Assembly: GCA_910589415.1 (NCBI GenBank) | Contig: OU342631.1 | Span: 54,278,598-54,342,597, forward strand | Direction: 5' to 3' | Origin: Malachius bipustulatus | Taxonomy: Eukaryota > Arthropoda > Insecta > Coleoptera > Melyridae | Length of the DNA: 64,000 bases | In this document: positions 12,801-24,513 of the stretch, piece after piece | How the letters are laid out: every line of letters begins with the position of its first letter | Position numbering within the stretch: the stretch's first letter is position 1 | The notes under the pieces: model-generated | The model's input: the letters and a program-made list of their open reading frames with translations, nothing else | The model's database searches: none | Told to the model about the DNA's origin: nothing | Program-made: the position numbers and the translations under genes

Positions 12801-13469
12801 ACCTCATCATAAAATTTATAAGAGCCAAAGACTCTAAATTACCTACTTACCATTGAATGGGAATTTTAACATGCTAATAGTGAGCATCATGGAGTAGTTA
12901 AAAGATATCCTCCGGTAAACTTTAGTGAGCTCCTACACACAAGTAGCCCGTCATAAAAGAGAAATCATCAATTACTAATTAAAGTAATGGTACATATAAT
13001 ACCTCTTATTAGATAATTTATTGCTATTGAAAATTACTAACCGATCTCGATTGTGTCATAAAATATGTAAATTACTACTTTAGCAGCAATTAAGTTAAGC
13101 AAAGATTAGTGCTATAGCTTCAGAGCAAGGCTACAGTTGAGGGAGTAGCTTTACGATATCAGTTAGTACCCCTCGTTCTTCAGATACTTAAGATTTTACG
13201 GTTATATTTTGTATGCTTATTTGATACCAATATAAGTAGTATTTCTGAGGTTTAGGAATTTGTAAAGATCATCATAAATAATAATGCATGTCATTTAGTT
13301 TATTGCAGTAAAATTTTTGCTCACTCTCATTTAAACCATAAATTCTCGTCTGATTCCTGCTTCAAACTACAGTTGTGAGTTGTGACTTTTAAGTTATTAG
13401 CCGTGCCTAATTATTTGGTTGGATAGTTGAATAAAAAAATGTTCCAAGTAAATCATGCTTGAACTTATA
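9809..13469. other. Long stretch without a recognised gene
   Basis: Apart from the palindrome at 11931-12083 I see only AT-rich sequence and fragments resembling noncoding arms of mariner-type elements (10460-11110). The minus frame 11197-11466 has no recognisable domain. Confidence 0.4.
11931..12083. repeat. Imperfect palindrome with GC-rich centre (2 of 4)
   Basis: Arms of about 70 bp: AATACCACTCGAAATCAAAT on the left pairs with ATTTGACCTCTAGTGGTATT on the right. The inner arms pair GAAAATTATC with GATAATTTTC around CCTCGCCTTCGGCTCGC. Read on the other strand the centre is GCGAGCCGAAGGCGAGG, resembling the centre of the 9706 palindrome. Confidence 0.7.
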
Positions 13470-14086
13470 CAGGGTGATCCCGAAATGGCGGACACGGACA
13501 AAACCACAGCATCCTTTGTGGATTAAAGATTCTAGGTTGAGCCATACTTTTTTCTCCAGTATGGATCACTTAAGAAGATATGACCACTTTTGTGAAAAAT
13601 AAAGTTACAACACTGCAATATGGATACCCTTCTTCAGGTAGGAAAATAATGTTTAGGTCTACAATACCTAGATAGATATTACCATGGAAACATATGAAAT
13701 GGCAAGTCCAACAAACCTTAAAACAATAATCGTTGCGCGGATACAAACTCGATAATATTATTCCAAATCTCTACTTCGAACAACGATGCCACATTGAAAA
13801 ATTGTGTTGAACTCAGGGAATAGGTAAACTTTGAATGCCTGTAATTCCGTTCCAGATAATAAAAATAATAAAAAGCAAACACTATCGTTATAGTTATGTC
13901 AAATCATGTGCTTTGCCAGTGGAGGTTGTTTAAATTTGACAGCCATTTTGATTTAAATTTTAAGAAAAGACACCCTATATCTCGGTAACGAAGCTGAGGG
14001 AACCATTTTTGTTTTAAATTTACAGTCTTTCTGAACATCCTCTACAACACTCTGTATAACGTATTCGCCATTTCGGGGTCACCCTG
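13470..14086. mobile_element. Mariner-type MITE, ~21-bp TIRs
   Basis: The end CAGGGTGATCCCGAAATGGC at 13470 is repeated in inverse, with one change, ending at 14086; TA flanks both (13468-13469, 14087-14088). The 617-bp interior has no reading frame of note. Confidence 0.75.
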
Positions 14087-15644
14087 TATAAAAAAATTAA
14101 ATATTCTTTGAGAGTTTCTATCGCTCCCATTAAAAAAAATACCTATAATATCTTATGGTGAAAAAAGAGAGGCGAGTTTCTTTTGAGGAAAAATTTCAAA
14201 AATATTTTGAGTAAATATCGATTTTTTCTCGAAAATTCGTGTCCCAATCACATTTTATGAAAATTGTTCTTTTGTAATTAAATCTGGAATTCCAAAAAAA
14301 AAATAACAAAAAAAAATAAAAAAAATAAAACAGTTCAGAATTTTTTTGACAAAAAGTGTCATGTGAACCCGGATTCTACGCCACTAAGTTCTTCGGTTAC
14401 ACCCAAAATTTTTAGAACAGAAACACATAATTTCATAATTATGCGTATACTCTTAAAAACAAAACAACACTAAAGAACCGTTTGGTAAATCGATACTTTA
14501 ATTAAAGGCGTGTACTCATCTCGAATGTCATCCGAATGGAAGTCGGTACTTCAAACAAAATTTTGAATATACAGAGTGTAACTAAATAAGTGTAAAACAT
14601 TTAAGGGGGTGATTCCTCATCGAAAAAAAGATAGGATCTTTCATACAAAGAAACTTCATAGGAGCATCTCTTGTTAGTAAGATACAGCCCGTTAAAGGGG
14701 GTATCTAACATTTGTTTAACAATTTTTTTCACAAGCACTAAAAAAGTTACAATATTGAAATTAACCTGACATTTTCTACTACCAAAAAGACACTTAGCCA
14801 GTAATTTATTTGGTTTACCCCATGGTTGTAAGGGGTGGAAAACGCAACCCCTAAAATTTATTTCCAATGCAACTTTTTGTCTTATTATTTGTTTACCATT
14901 AAAAAATTTATTTCCGATGGCCTGTTTCATTCTTAACAAAAAATGTCTCTTGAATTTTTTGCACAAAATAAACCAGTTCGCGGCAAAAAATTATTTTACC
15001 AACAACTACAGAGATACATCGTCATAAATGCGAACTGGGTTTATTGTTATTTATTGTAGTTACTACCTGCATTAAATGATTAAAGGGGAATAAACAAAAC
15101 TATAATTTATTAATAACAAAACATACAACATGTAGAAATCATAGTAAATGTTCAACATGTCTACCTTCAGACATTACGCATGCGTCTAGAGCAGTGGCGT
15201 AGCTTCAGATTTGGGGCCCCCCCGCCAAATATTTTTGACGGGCTCCCACTTAAAGTTTTCTTCATTGGTGGTTCGTGATTTCAAAAATTTAATGTTACTA
15301 GCATATTGTATATAATCAATAAGGTGGACCTCCGGGGGGTTTGGGGGGTATGGAGTATCCCCCAAGAGTAAAGGGGGGTTCGGGGAAAATTTTTCCAGAA
15401 AAGTTATGTAAAATACTTAATGTAGTCGCAATTTTGTATCGATATCGATACTATAACAGCTGCTAATTGCTTGTTTGATTATTAAGTACTTGATTACTTT
15501 CGCATTTCGCATGTACATTGTACATATTCGTGAAAATTTGATTTATGAAGTAAATTTTACATCAGAAGCAAGTAAATGAAACCAGTCATTAGAAGCTTTA
15601 AGAAAATATAAAAATCATTGAAAAACTATACCTTTTCGACATCA

Positions 15645-15785
15645 ATTTCAGAAAAAGTAACACCAATTTCAGAAATAGTAAAATCAAATTCAGTAAAAGG
15701 GACTTCAATTTCAGAATAGTAAATCCAGATTCAGAAAAAGTACAAACAATTTCAGAAAAAGTAATTCCAATTTAGGAAAAAGTAC
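15645..15785. repeat. Short-period tandem repeat, AATTTCAGAAAAAGTA units
   Basis: About seven degenerate copies of a 20-24-bp unit based on AATTTCAGAAAAAGTA. Two inverted copies (TACTTTTTCTGAATTTGA, ACTTTTTCTGAAAT) lie at about 16485-16525 inside the same hAT-type element, on the other side of the SINE. Confidence 0.75.
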
Positions 15786-15999
15786 TTATTTTTTACAAGC
15801 TTACTAATATATTAGCTTTTAGAATTTTTGTCTTTTAATTTATTAGGATTTAGGTTCTTTGATGAAAGTATTATTTTTTTTAAAGATTTTTATAAAAAAA
15901 ATGAAACGTTTTTTTGTTGTACCTTGTTGTATCTACCTAATGAAATTTATGAACGCATATTGAATCAAGTTGAAACAGAACAAAGTGTGATGGTATGGG

Positions 16000-16265
16000 A
16001 GGAAGTGTTATGCATACCAAACGGCTACATCCCAAAAGGCCCTTTCGGGCTCAGTCCCACTGGCCACCACCCCCAATCGATCGCATATTATATTTTTCAT
16101 AAACATTCGAAAATGAATCTGAAAAAAAGTGATGTCGTCCTCAATAGTGTATTTTTTTATTAAAAAATAATAGTGTGATTTTTGATGATCGAACCCACGA
16201 TCTTGGGCTCCGTCGCCAGAGGTCTTGGCACCCATGCACCAGGAGCCCTTTGTGGGGTGCAAAAC
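16000..16265 (-). mobile_element. tRNA-derived SINE
   Basis: On the minus strand an RNA polymerase III box A-like TGGTGCATGGG (16241-16231) is followed about 35 nt later by a box B-like GGGTTCGATC (16196-16187). This is the spacing of a tRNA-derived head. An unrelated body follows to about 16000. It begins AGGGCTCCTGGTGCATGG. The 103-codon minus frame over it is incidental. It lies inside the hAT-type element. Confidence 0.6.
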
Positions 16266-17499
16266 AGCTAATACATCACAGTAAATAAACACCATACAGC
16301 ACACCGAAAAAATTATCAAATTTTAAAAATAATTAAAAAGCATATTATGCACCTATAGTATAATAAATGCATTCATAAAAGAATAACAATAACATTTTTC
16401 ATTTATAAAAGATAATTTATTCACAGGGAGACCTTCAAGTCTAAATTGCAAGTCTTGAAATTACCTTTTGTGTATTTGATTTTACTTTTTCTGAATTTGA
16501 ATTAACTTTTTCTGAAATAGAGGTATTTTTTTCATCAATTAAAAATAATTACATCAGATATAGGTATTATATGAATTCCTGGGTGTTCGGACTTTGTGAA
16601 TGAACCACCTGTTTGTCTGCGCCGCCCGCCGCCCAAATGTTAGACACTTTACCATCATCTTTCAGTCTATAGGTAATAGCTATTTTTATTACTTTGTTTT
16701 TTGTTTGCTATGCACCCTTGTCCTTAATCGGGAACAGGTTTAAATTTTATGATTGGTTTCGTATTATACTCTACATATTTGTGTTGTGGGCTTGTGGTGG
16801 TGAGGTGACTGAAAGAAAGCGAAAGCACTGAAAGCACATATCACATTCTATTGCCGCTCTTAGTTAGCCCATGCTGGAGTAATAAAATAACACGGATGAT
16901 TTCATATAATAATCATTTTTTGTATTATATTATCCTATTATAATCATCCTGAGATTACAATAGGACCAGAATAACTTTGCCTCTGGTTCTGAGAATAATT
17001 ACTGTTGAAGATGGGTTATATTAGAAATGTACTGTATTCGTCATTACTGGCATAATTTCAAGCTTTATTTATTATTTATTGTTGTTTCTCAATTCGTAAT
17101 ATTAATTATTAATGTCGTCAGTTGTCAGTTTAAATATGCTCAAGAGTAATACTTATTTGATTTTTTGATTTGGGGCTCTTTTGTGGGCCAAGCCGGGGTC
17201 CAGAGCTCAGGGCCCTCTTGACGTCGGGCCCCCCCCGCGGCCGCGGGGTTTGGCGGTACTGTAGCTACGCCACTGCGTCTAGACGTCGGCGCATTGAGCC
17301 ACGTATTCGCTCAAATATTCCTGGAGTGTCTCTTATTACCCTGCATGCATCGATGATGCGGTTTCTTAAGTCCTCTACATCGCGAACAGGAGTACGAGAA
17401 ACCAAAAGCTGTAAATGGCACCGAGTAGAGAAATCGAGAGGATCCGGGGATCGAGCGGGCCAATTCTGTGGTCCTCCTCGACCTATCCACTGATTTGCA

Positions 17500-18186
17500 T
17501 TTGTTTCAGTTAAATAAACTGTATACCTACTTATAAAAACCTAAAACTGTCAAGTTTTGCAGTGGTTTTTTGTAAAAACAATAGTCGAACTACGCAGAGA
17601 ATGTTTACTAAATATTTCAGATTCCGTTAGAAATGTTAGAATGGCGATCTGGCTAACCACTGGACTGCTGTATGTCTCCAAGAAGGTACAATAAACCTTT
17701 ACTTCATAATAATTTTTATATGCGACTAGCATTAGGATGTTGTGATTATGAATGCCAAAATCGTTTATAATCCGTTCACTTTGAAGCATCCGTGCCATAA
17801 TGCTGTGCAATAATGGGCACTTTATGGCACAGAACTGTCAGTACTTACCATAGTAACAGCTACTGAAGTAGGTACTCAATTATTCGTGATTATTATTGTT
17901 TGACGTCGTCGTCACCGTAACCACAAGTGATCGTTCAACAATTGCTTTTGAACAGTTTAATATTTTTTAATGAAATAAATTAGAATATTTATTTTTTAAT
18001 AATCCTGTCAGGATTATTAAATTAAAACGCTAGTCACCTATAAAACGTTTTCACGTTACATTCGGTGCGCTCATGCACCATCAGTATCACTTCTGCCATA
18101 ATCCCTTACATTATGAACTAATTTTATAATGTACTATTATTGTTTAGAATAATTTTACAATAATATGTATTTATGATATTAGTGTT
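17500..18186. other. No recognisable gene
   Basis: AT-rich sequence between the mariner relic and the third palindrome. An 86-codon minus frame at 17550-17810 shows no domain I recognise. Confidence 0.4.
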
Positions 18187-18283
18187 AAAAGTGAAGTTTT
18201 ATTTTGTGAGTGAAAAGGTTTGTGAAATGAGCGAAGCGCAGCAGAATTGAACAAATTTCACTAAAAAATAAAATCACTTTTAA
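18187..18283. repeat. Imperfect palindrome with GC-rich centre (3 of 4)
   Basis: AAAAGTGAAGTTTTATTTT pairs with AAAATAAAATCACTTTT, and GAGTGAAAAGGTTTGT with ACAAATTTCACT. The centre GAGCGAAGCGCAGCAG is GC-rich and resembles the centres at 9.75, 12.0 and 19.4 kb. Confidence 0.65.
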
Positions 18284-19365
18284 AAATACTTTTAATTATC
18301 ATACAATGGTTTTTGTATAACTGCTCTATTTTGATAATAAAATTGATGAATTTAGAATGACACTCAACTTCAAATTGCATTTTAAAATATTACAGATAAG
18401 CACTATGCATATAGCAACCGTTGCCGACGCTATGGTTACTAACAAATGCGTGCATACAAATAAAAGAGATGTCATAATAATTATTATTGATTGCAATTTC
18501 TGAACAATTATTATTGTGTTGAATTCTTGACTAGGTACTTATTTTTTAATAATATGTTTGCCAGTAATAAAAACCTTCTTGCGCATCAATCGCAGAAATA
18601 GTGTATTTTTATGCGATTCAATTATGAATATTTTCTTCCTATTTCTTCTTACAATGAATATAATGAAAAAATAATCCGCATTTTCTTTTGAGAAAACTCT
18701 ACCTACTTAGAAAAAAAAGTAGTAATCCTTTCTTGGATTTGAACACCGTACCTCACTCCGCCACGCTGCCATTTGAATTTCATAGCGCTGAGCAGGTTCA
18801 GATTGCTTGTCAGGTACCGATAGACTAGGCTTCCCAGCTGTTAATAAAAATTATTTTTTAGCGCATCGCCTCTGAAAGACGATTTTTCAGTAGCTCAGTA
18901 GCCGGCGGAATGACGTATATTGCAGCCTGCATGCAACAGCAGCTCGCTTTCAAGCGTAGAAAATTTTCCAGCCCGCAACGAACGTTTTTCCTGGCCCTAG
19001 GGCGGACAGATTTAGGAGTTACTATAGCAACTACTGATAGTGTTATCAGTTAGTGATTACGCGGCAGGTGAGAGCGAAATTGAAGCACACAGCTGACAAC
19101 TAAACCGAGACCACTATACCTACGCGCATATTTCAATCAAGTCTAAACGAGCTGGAAATATAATAACAGGTAGGTACCTATCTAATTATAACGATTAACG
19201 GAGGTTACTAGTTTCTGAGGTTTCGTCAATAAAGAAACAAAATGAACGCTAGACAGGAAAATTTCACTGACAGTGAATTAATTTGTACGCCACCACATAT
19301 TCGCCAACAATAAGCTAACAAGCCAAAGTATTCGGTGTTCTACCGCGATGCGCTAAAAAATAGCG

Positions 19366-19499
19366 TCTATATCTCGGTCGGAAAGTCCATTTCAGCTCGT
19401 ATTCAATCGACCCTTGCTCCGCTACGCTCCGCTCCGCTCCGCTCGGCCCGATAACTTCATACTCGCTGAAATGAACGTCTTTCCGCCCTTGATATAGAA
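19366..19499. repeat. Imperfect palindrome with GC-rich centre (4 of 4)
   Basis: TCTATATCTCGGTCGGAAAG on the left pairs with CTTTCCGCCCTTGATATAGA on the right; CATTTCAGC pairs with GCTGAAATG. The centre holds five units of GCTCC(G) (CTCCGCTACGCTCCGCTCC). An outer inverted pair, TTTTTTAGCGCATCGC at about 18853 and GCGATGCGCTAAAAAA at about 19345, lies just upstream. Confidence 0.65.
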
Positions 19500-20732
19500 T
19501 ATACTATTTTAAACTTGTCATATTTTCGTTATTAAAAGACCAATTTGAAAACTTTTTTCACCCGCATGTACCTATAGGTGACTTAATTGTCGTTGCGATT
19601 GCTTTTCTAATTTTCAGAATCATTCATAATTGAATGTGAAAAAAAATAAAAAAGAAATTCCATTGATTTAATAATTTAAAAAAAGTGTAAGCTAATTTTC
19701 GACCAGGCGAAGAAATTTTTATTTTTCGTTAAAAGTGCCCATATATGGGAGACAAAATGAAGATAAGACTTCAAATTATACACCGTGTTTTATATTAAGT
19801 CGGCACTATTGCTAACTTCGTTATTATTTAACCTAGAAAGTCGGTTAAATTAGCAAACTAGTAGTATTTTTTCTCCTGAATAAAATGGCGAAAACAGAAA
19901 AACAATTGAACATCGCGTTTTCGAGATATTTTAAAAAATTTAACTTTTTTAATGGAACACCCTATATATTTTTGGATGGATCGGTTGCAAATTTTTTTTT
20001 AAAGGAAAAAGTCTCTATGCACTATGATCCTAAAATAATAAATTCATTATTTATTCATTATTTTATTACTCCCAAAGTAGGCTGCGACAATTAATGTAAT
20101 TTAGTGTACCTACCTACGTAATGTAAGGTAAAAAAATATATCGTCCTCAATAGTGTATTTTTCAATAAAAAAATACACAAAAAAAGGAGTTGTTATATTG
20201 AAAAGGATTTAATTTTAAATAAACAAATAACAGAACTTGTCTGTGTTTTAAATTAAGTCGGCACTATTGCTAACTTCGTTATTATTTGAGCTAGAAAGTC
20301 GGTTAAATTAGCAAACTATACCGTGAACGGCCAAAAGATATAGTAATAAAGCTGCGCGGAAATTTAATGATAACACCCATTTTCCAACACAATCCCTGTT
20401 ATTGGGTATTTGAATGTAAGTGGGCGGAAGTAATGAGGATAGCCGACGTCAGATGCACACAGCCCAAATTGAATCCTGGACAGGTCGACACATCAGATAA
20501 GGTGGCCTTATCGATGCACTACACGTTAACATGCCTGTGGTCGATGCACTGAGTATCAAAGTTCTTGACTAAAAATGAATGTTCTGTAATTAATGTTAAA
20601 ATACGGAATTTTATTACTTTAGTGAGTCACTGGTGCTGGTAACACCAGCTTGTGAATTTATTTTCATATTTTCAAAAATTTTCAAAAGACTTCTCAAGTA
20701 AAAAATGATTAATTTAGTATAGCAATTCAGAT

Positions 20733-21010
20733 GCTTGATCCCACCAAGAATAAGACCGGGCAGAAATACACGTCGAGCCGCAGACGCTCATCCGTATCAG
20801 GTTTAGCTCGTTACACCTCGTACCACCCTATTTCAGACTTCTTTTATGTATAGAACCGCATCACTTTGGAATAGCATTCCAAAGGGCGTGTTTCCCAAAG
20901 TATACAACCTACAGAGATTCAAGGCTAACGTGAATCGATATCTCCGTTCATGCAAGGCTCCCAGAGCGTCATAGGGATTTCCCTGCAGTGCATGTGCATT
21001 TTCAATAAAA
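20733..21010 (+). pseudogene. 5'-truncated LINE tail (same family as 36.2-37.0 kb)
   Basis: The plus strand from CTTGATCCCACCAAG to TTTTCAATAAAAAAAAG matches the last 280 bp of the LINE copy ending at 37008. It includes the codons for the C-terminal VNRY(I/L) region and the shared 3' tail CCCTGCAGTGCATGTGC. In LINEs of this kind the last part of the RT protein reads LW-S-IP--VFP--YNLQRFK-NVNRY. The fragment is too short to be functional. It lies downstream of the DD82E transposase stop. No convincing target duplication. Confidence 0.75.
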
Positions 21011-21932
21011 AAAAGATTATAGCTCAATCGACTTAGGAGAATCAACGATTACTCAATACAAAAATTATTATTTGTAATTCAAATTCACCTACGTATTTTC
21101 TAGCCCGTCTCCGATATGCAAATATCTGCATCTGATAGCGGTTCATTATCACTACTACTGTCGTCACTTTCGGTATTTCGTCATCGTCGACGCCTCCCAT
21201 TTGAATAACTAAATTCTCCACCACAATGTCCATGGCACCTTCTTTGTCCATAAGCTCGTCTTCAAATTTCTTGGCATGACGGCACTTATTTGACCACTTT
21301 TCAGCTGTGTAGGCTGCGACAAATTCGTCACATAAGTCCTGAACATGTAGATAATCGTGTGTAACATTTTTTTCTGCAACAGAATGTTTCATATCCGCCC
21401 ACACTAGCTCGATTGGGTTTATAGGTCTCGATGGTACGGCGGAAGACGTAAGACATTGTGGCCATGCAGCTGTAAAATTTTGTCAATCTGGAACATTTTG
21501 TGGATGGGCTTATTTAACTTAATTAATCTATAGAGCTCCGGCTTAAATAGACCTTTGTCAAAAGGTATTTGCTTATCCCACAACCATTGCTGCTTATCTG
21601 CCTTTTTACTAATCGAGGTGGGTGCCTTATTAACTTGCACGTTATGATATGGTGCGTTATCGATGACGAGTACACTTCGGGCTGGTAAATTTGGGATAAG
21701 TTGTGTCTCTAGCCACTTCTTGTAATTTGTAAAATTCATGTCATCATGATAATCACCAGACTTTGTTTTTGATTTAAAGCGCACATATGCATTGGGTATG
21801 AAGCCATTCTCTCCGCCTGGCATGGATGATGACAAGTCGTTGTCCTTTTGAGACAGGTTGTTTCAGACCTAGAGACGTATCATCGTTCCATGATTTTTTA
21901 TGGGAAGCATGAATATATGTTTCATCCATATA

Positions 21933-24513
21933 CAGGGTCCTGCAACAGTGCGTCCGTCTTTCCTAGCGCCTTTCCCGTGGTGGATAAAAAAAAATGTTTC
22001 CTACAAAAAATTATTGGTTTGGAAATCTTCATGCCATAAAATTGTTTTACACTATACAGGGTGTCCCATTTTTGAGGTATTCCAACAACAAACATTTTTT
22101 TAAATGGAAAGCCCTGGTTTTATTCTATTTTTTCGATGTCATTTTTTACCATCTACATTGTTGTCTATTTACTATTTGATTATATTACAGTGTTGTCGAC
22201 TTACAAATTTTTTCCCAAAATTCTTGTATAAAACAAGCTGAAGTTTAAAAAATGGTAGCGACCCCGTTTTTCAGAAGGTAAAAATTATTCTTAGCAATAA
22301 CTTCAGTGCGGTTACTAAGCAACATTGTGATAATGGGAAATATGAACTTAGTAAAATAGGGTGTTCAGAAAAAAATGCCCAACTTTGCAAACTTCAAAGT
22401 AGTTTAACTTTTTTTTTTCAAATGGAATGCCCCTATTTTTATATCACCATTCGATAGGCCTTTTTCTTCTCTTCAATTTTATGGTGCATGTTGTATGTCT
22501 AAACCCCATAGTTATTGACATGATCAATATTTTCCACAAAAGTTACCATTTAATTACATTTCTATGCACCGAAGTAGGCCGCAATGAAGCAAAACAACTG
22601 TCAAAATGTAAGTATCCAAGTGTCAAAGTGACATTTAATGAAGTTAGGAATAAAAAAATCCATATTTAAAAAAGATTAATTATTTCATTCAAAAACATGC
22701 AAATGTAACAAAATTGAACATACAAATGAAAAACTATTATAATAAATGTTCAAAATGTCTCCCATTTTCATTCAGGCACAAGTCAATTCTCTGCTGAAAA
22801 GACCTTTGCACTCTCCCTAGCATTTCACCAACGATTTGCCCTTTCACCCTATCACCAACGAGGAAAACGAATTGTCAGTGTTGTTAACAGCAACAGAGCA
22901 TCCCAACATGAGCCAAAAACACATGGTGAAGCAACCGGTATAACTGAGAGATTGGTACAACGCATTTTGAAGAAAAATCGATATCATGCGTACCATATTC
23001 AGTTGCATCAACAACTTACCAATGCCGATTTTCAATTTCGTTTCGGATTTTGAGCCTGGGCAAGATTGAAAATACACCAAGATCCTGCATTTTTCAATTA
23101 CGTTTTATTTACAGATGAGGCGACATTTAAAAACAGAGGATCAGTAAACAGGCACAATTTTCATGTCTATTCAACTGAAAATCCTCATGTTATGAGACAA
23201 ATTGACAATCAGCATAGATGGTCTTTGAATGTCTGGGGTGGAATTGTTGGAGGGTATGTGTTAGGTCCACATTTCTTCGATGGTCCTCTCAATGGGGCCA
23301 TGTACTTGAATTTTTTGCAAAATGTTTTACCCGGACTATTAGTTAACGTGCCTCAACATATAAGAAACAGAATGTGGTATCAACAAGACGGGGCACCAGC
23401 GCATTTTTCGCGAAACGTCAGGGTATATCTTGATGGTATTTTCCCCAACCAGTGGATTGGTAGGAATGGACCCATCAGATGGCCTGCTAGATTTCCGGAT
23501 CTGACAAAAATGGATTTTTTCTTGTGGGGATACGTGAAGGGAATTGTTTTTAACGAACCGCCGACGACACTAATCAATATGCAACAAAGAATTGTGGAAG
23601 CTTTTGGAAGCATTTCACCTGAAATGCTAGGGAGAGTGCAAAGGTCTTTTCAGCAGAGAATTGACTTGTGCCTGAATGAAAATGGGAGACATTTTGAACA
23701 TTTATTATAATAGTTTTTCATTTGTATGTTCAATTTTGTTACATTTGCATGTTTTTGAATGAAATAATTAATCTTTTTTAAATATGGATTTTTTTATTCC
23801 TAACTTCATTAGATGTCACTTTGACACTTGAATACTTACATTTTGACAGTTGTTTTGCTTCATTGCGGCCTACTTCGGTGTATAGAAATGTAATTAAATG
23901 GTAACTTTTCTGGAAAATATTGATCATGTCAATAACTATGGGGTTTAGACATACAACATGCACCATAAAATTGAAGAGAAGAAAAAGGCCTATCGAATGG
24001 TGATATAAAAATAGGGGCATTCCATTTGAAAAAAAAAGTTAAACTACTTTGAAGTTTGCAAAGTTTGCCATTTTTTTCTGAACACCCTATTTTACTAAGT
24101 TCATATTTCTCATTATCACAATGTTGCTTAGTAACCGCACTGAAGTTATTGCTAAGAATAATTTTTACCTTCTGAAAAACGGGGTCGCTACCATTTTTTA
24201 AACTTCAGCTTGTTTTATACAAGAATTTTGGGAAAAAATTTGTAAGTCGACAACACTGTAATATAATCAAATAGTAAATAGACAACAATGTAGATGGTAA
24301 AAAATGACATCGAAAAAATAGAATAAATACAGGGCTTTCCATTTAAAAAAATGTTTGTTGTTGGAATACCTCAAAAATGGGACACCCTGTATAGTGTAAA
24401 ACAATTTTATGGCATGAAGATTCCCAAACCAATAATTTTTTGTAGAAAACATTTTTTCTTATCCACCACGGGAAAGGCGCTAGGAAAGACGGACGCACTG
24501 TTGCAGGACCCTG
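21933..24513 (+). mobile_element. DD41D mariner with ~895-bp inverted arms
   Basis: The ends CAGGGTCCTGCAACAGTGCG and its reverse complement lie next to TA (21931-21932, 24514-24515). The arms 21933-22828 and 23620-24513 are near-perfect inverted copies over about 895 bp, and both contain the last ~90 bp of the transposase gene. So the 5' side of the element appears to have been replaced by an inverted copy of its 3' side. The frames at 22427 (plus) and 23778 (minus) are the same arm sequence. Internal ACAGGGTGTCCC motifs near 22058 and 24385 show another mariner-type end inside each arm. Confidence 0.85.
22840..23710 (+). pseudogene. Mariner DD41D transposase, N-terminally truncated
   Basis: The cut-and-paste transposase core is open from 23066 to 23710 (214 codons). 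It carries FTDEATF, QQDGAPAHF and PDLTKMDFFLWGYVK, so all three catalytic Asp are present. I count 41 residues between the second and third (DD41D, as in the rosa-type mariners). It also has QWIGRNGPIRWPARFPD and ends GRHFEHLL, like other insect copies. Upstream, 22840-23060 holds a degraded piece (TERLVQRILKKNRYH) in another frame with stops. The DNA-binding N-terminus and the 5' third of the gene are missing, replaced by the inverted 3' arm. The catalytic core looks intact but the protein as encoded would not bind DNA normally. Confidence 0.85.

Larger units (their letters stand above)
15191..17275. mobile_element. Non-autonomous hAT-type element
   Basis: The ends are (G)CAGTGGCGTAGC at 15191 and its reverse complement GCTACGCCACTG ending at 17275. 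The 8-bp CGTCTAGA is directly repeated on each side (15183-15190 and 17276-17283), as expected for hAT transposition. The terminal G/C runs (GGGGCCCCCCCGCC near 15217; GGGCCCCCCCCGCGG near 17227) are typical of CAGTGGCGTAGC-ended animal hAT elements. No transposase is present. It contains a SINE and a short-period repeat and has inserted into a mariner transposase. Confidence 0.85.
15130..17495 (-). pseudogene. Mariner transposase C-terminal fragment, interrupted
   Basis: On the minus strand from 17495 to 17276 the sequence reads RWIGRGGPQNWPARSPD, then a degraded DF block (the FLWG that normally follows is lost) and a tail with RVIRDTPGIFERIRGSM. Past the hAT insertion, from 15190 down to about 15145, it continues in phase with RLDACVMSEGRHVEHLL and a stop. 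That order (RWIGRGGP, WPARSPD, then a C-terminal G-HVEHLL) is the C-terminal third of insect mariner transposases of the DD41D type. Catalytic domain 1, the second Asp region and the whole N-terminus are absent. The gene is dead by truncation, by small frameshifts and by the insertion. Confidence 0.75.
14571..17500 (-). mobile_element. Mariner (DD41D-like) relic split by a hAT element
   Basis: The left end ACAGAGTGTAAC lies next to TA near 14570, and the first 500 bp look like the noncoding arm of a long-arm mariner. Transposase sequence follows in two blocks around the 15191-17275 insertion. The right end is not defined: the 5' half of the transposase is missing beyond about 17500. Confidence 0.6.

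Noticed and set aside
14601..14966. 121-codon minus-strand ORF
   Set aside because: It lies in the noncoding arm of a mariner-type element and shows no domain.
15645..15785. CRISPR-like array
   Set aside because: Units are degenerate and contiguous without unique spacers; eukaryotic context.
18725..18790. tRNA-like piece on the minus strand (GTGGCGGAGTG and GTTCAAATCC)
   Set aside because: The box A and box B words are only about 7 nt apart, too close for a tRNA or SINE promoter, and no cloverleaf closes.
22427..24020. Two matching 80-codon ORFs on opposite strands
   Set aside because: They are the same noncoding arm of a foldback mariner read from both sides, not a duplicated gene.
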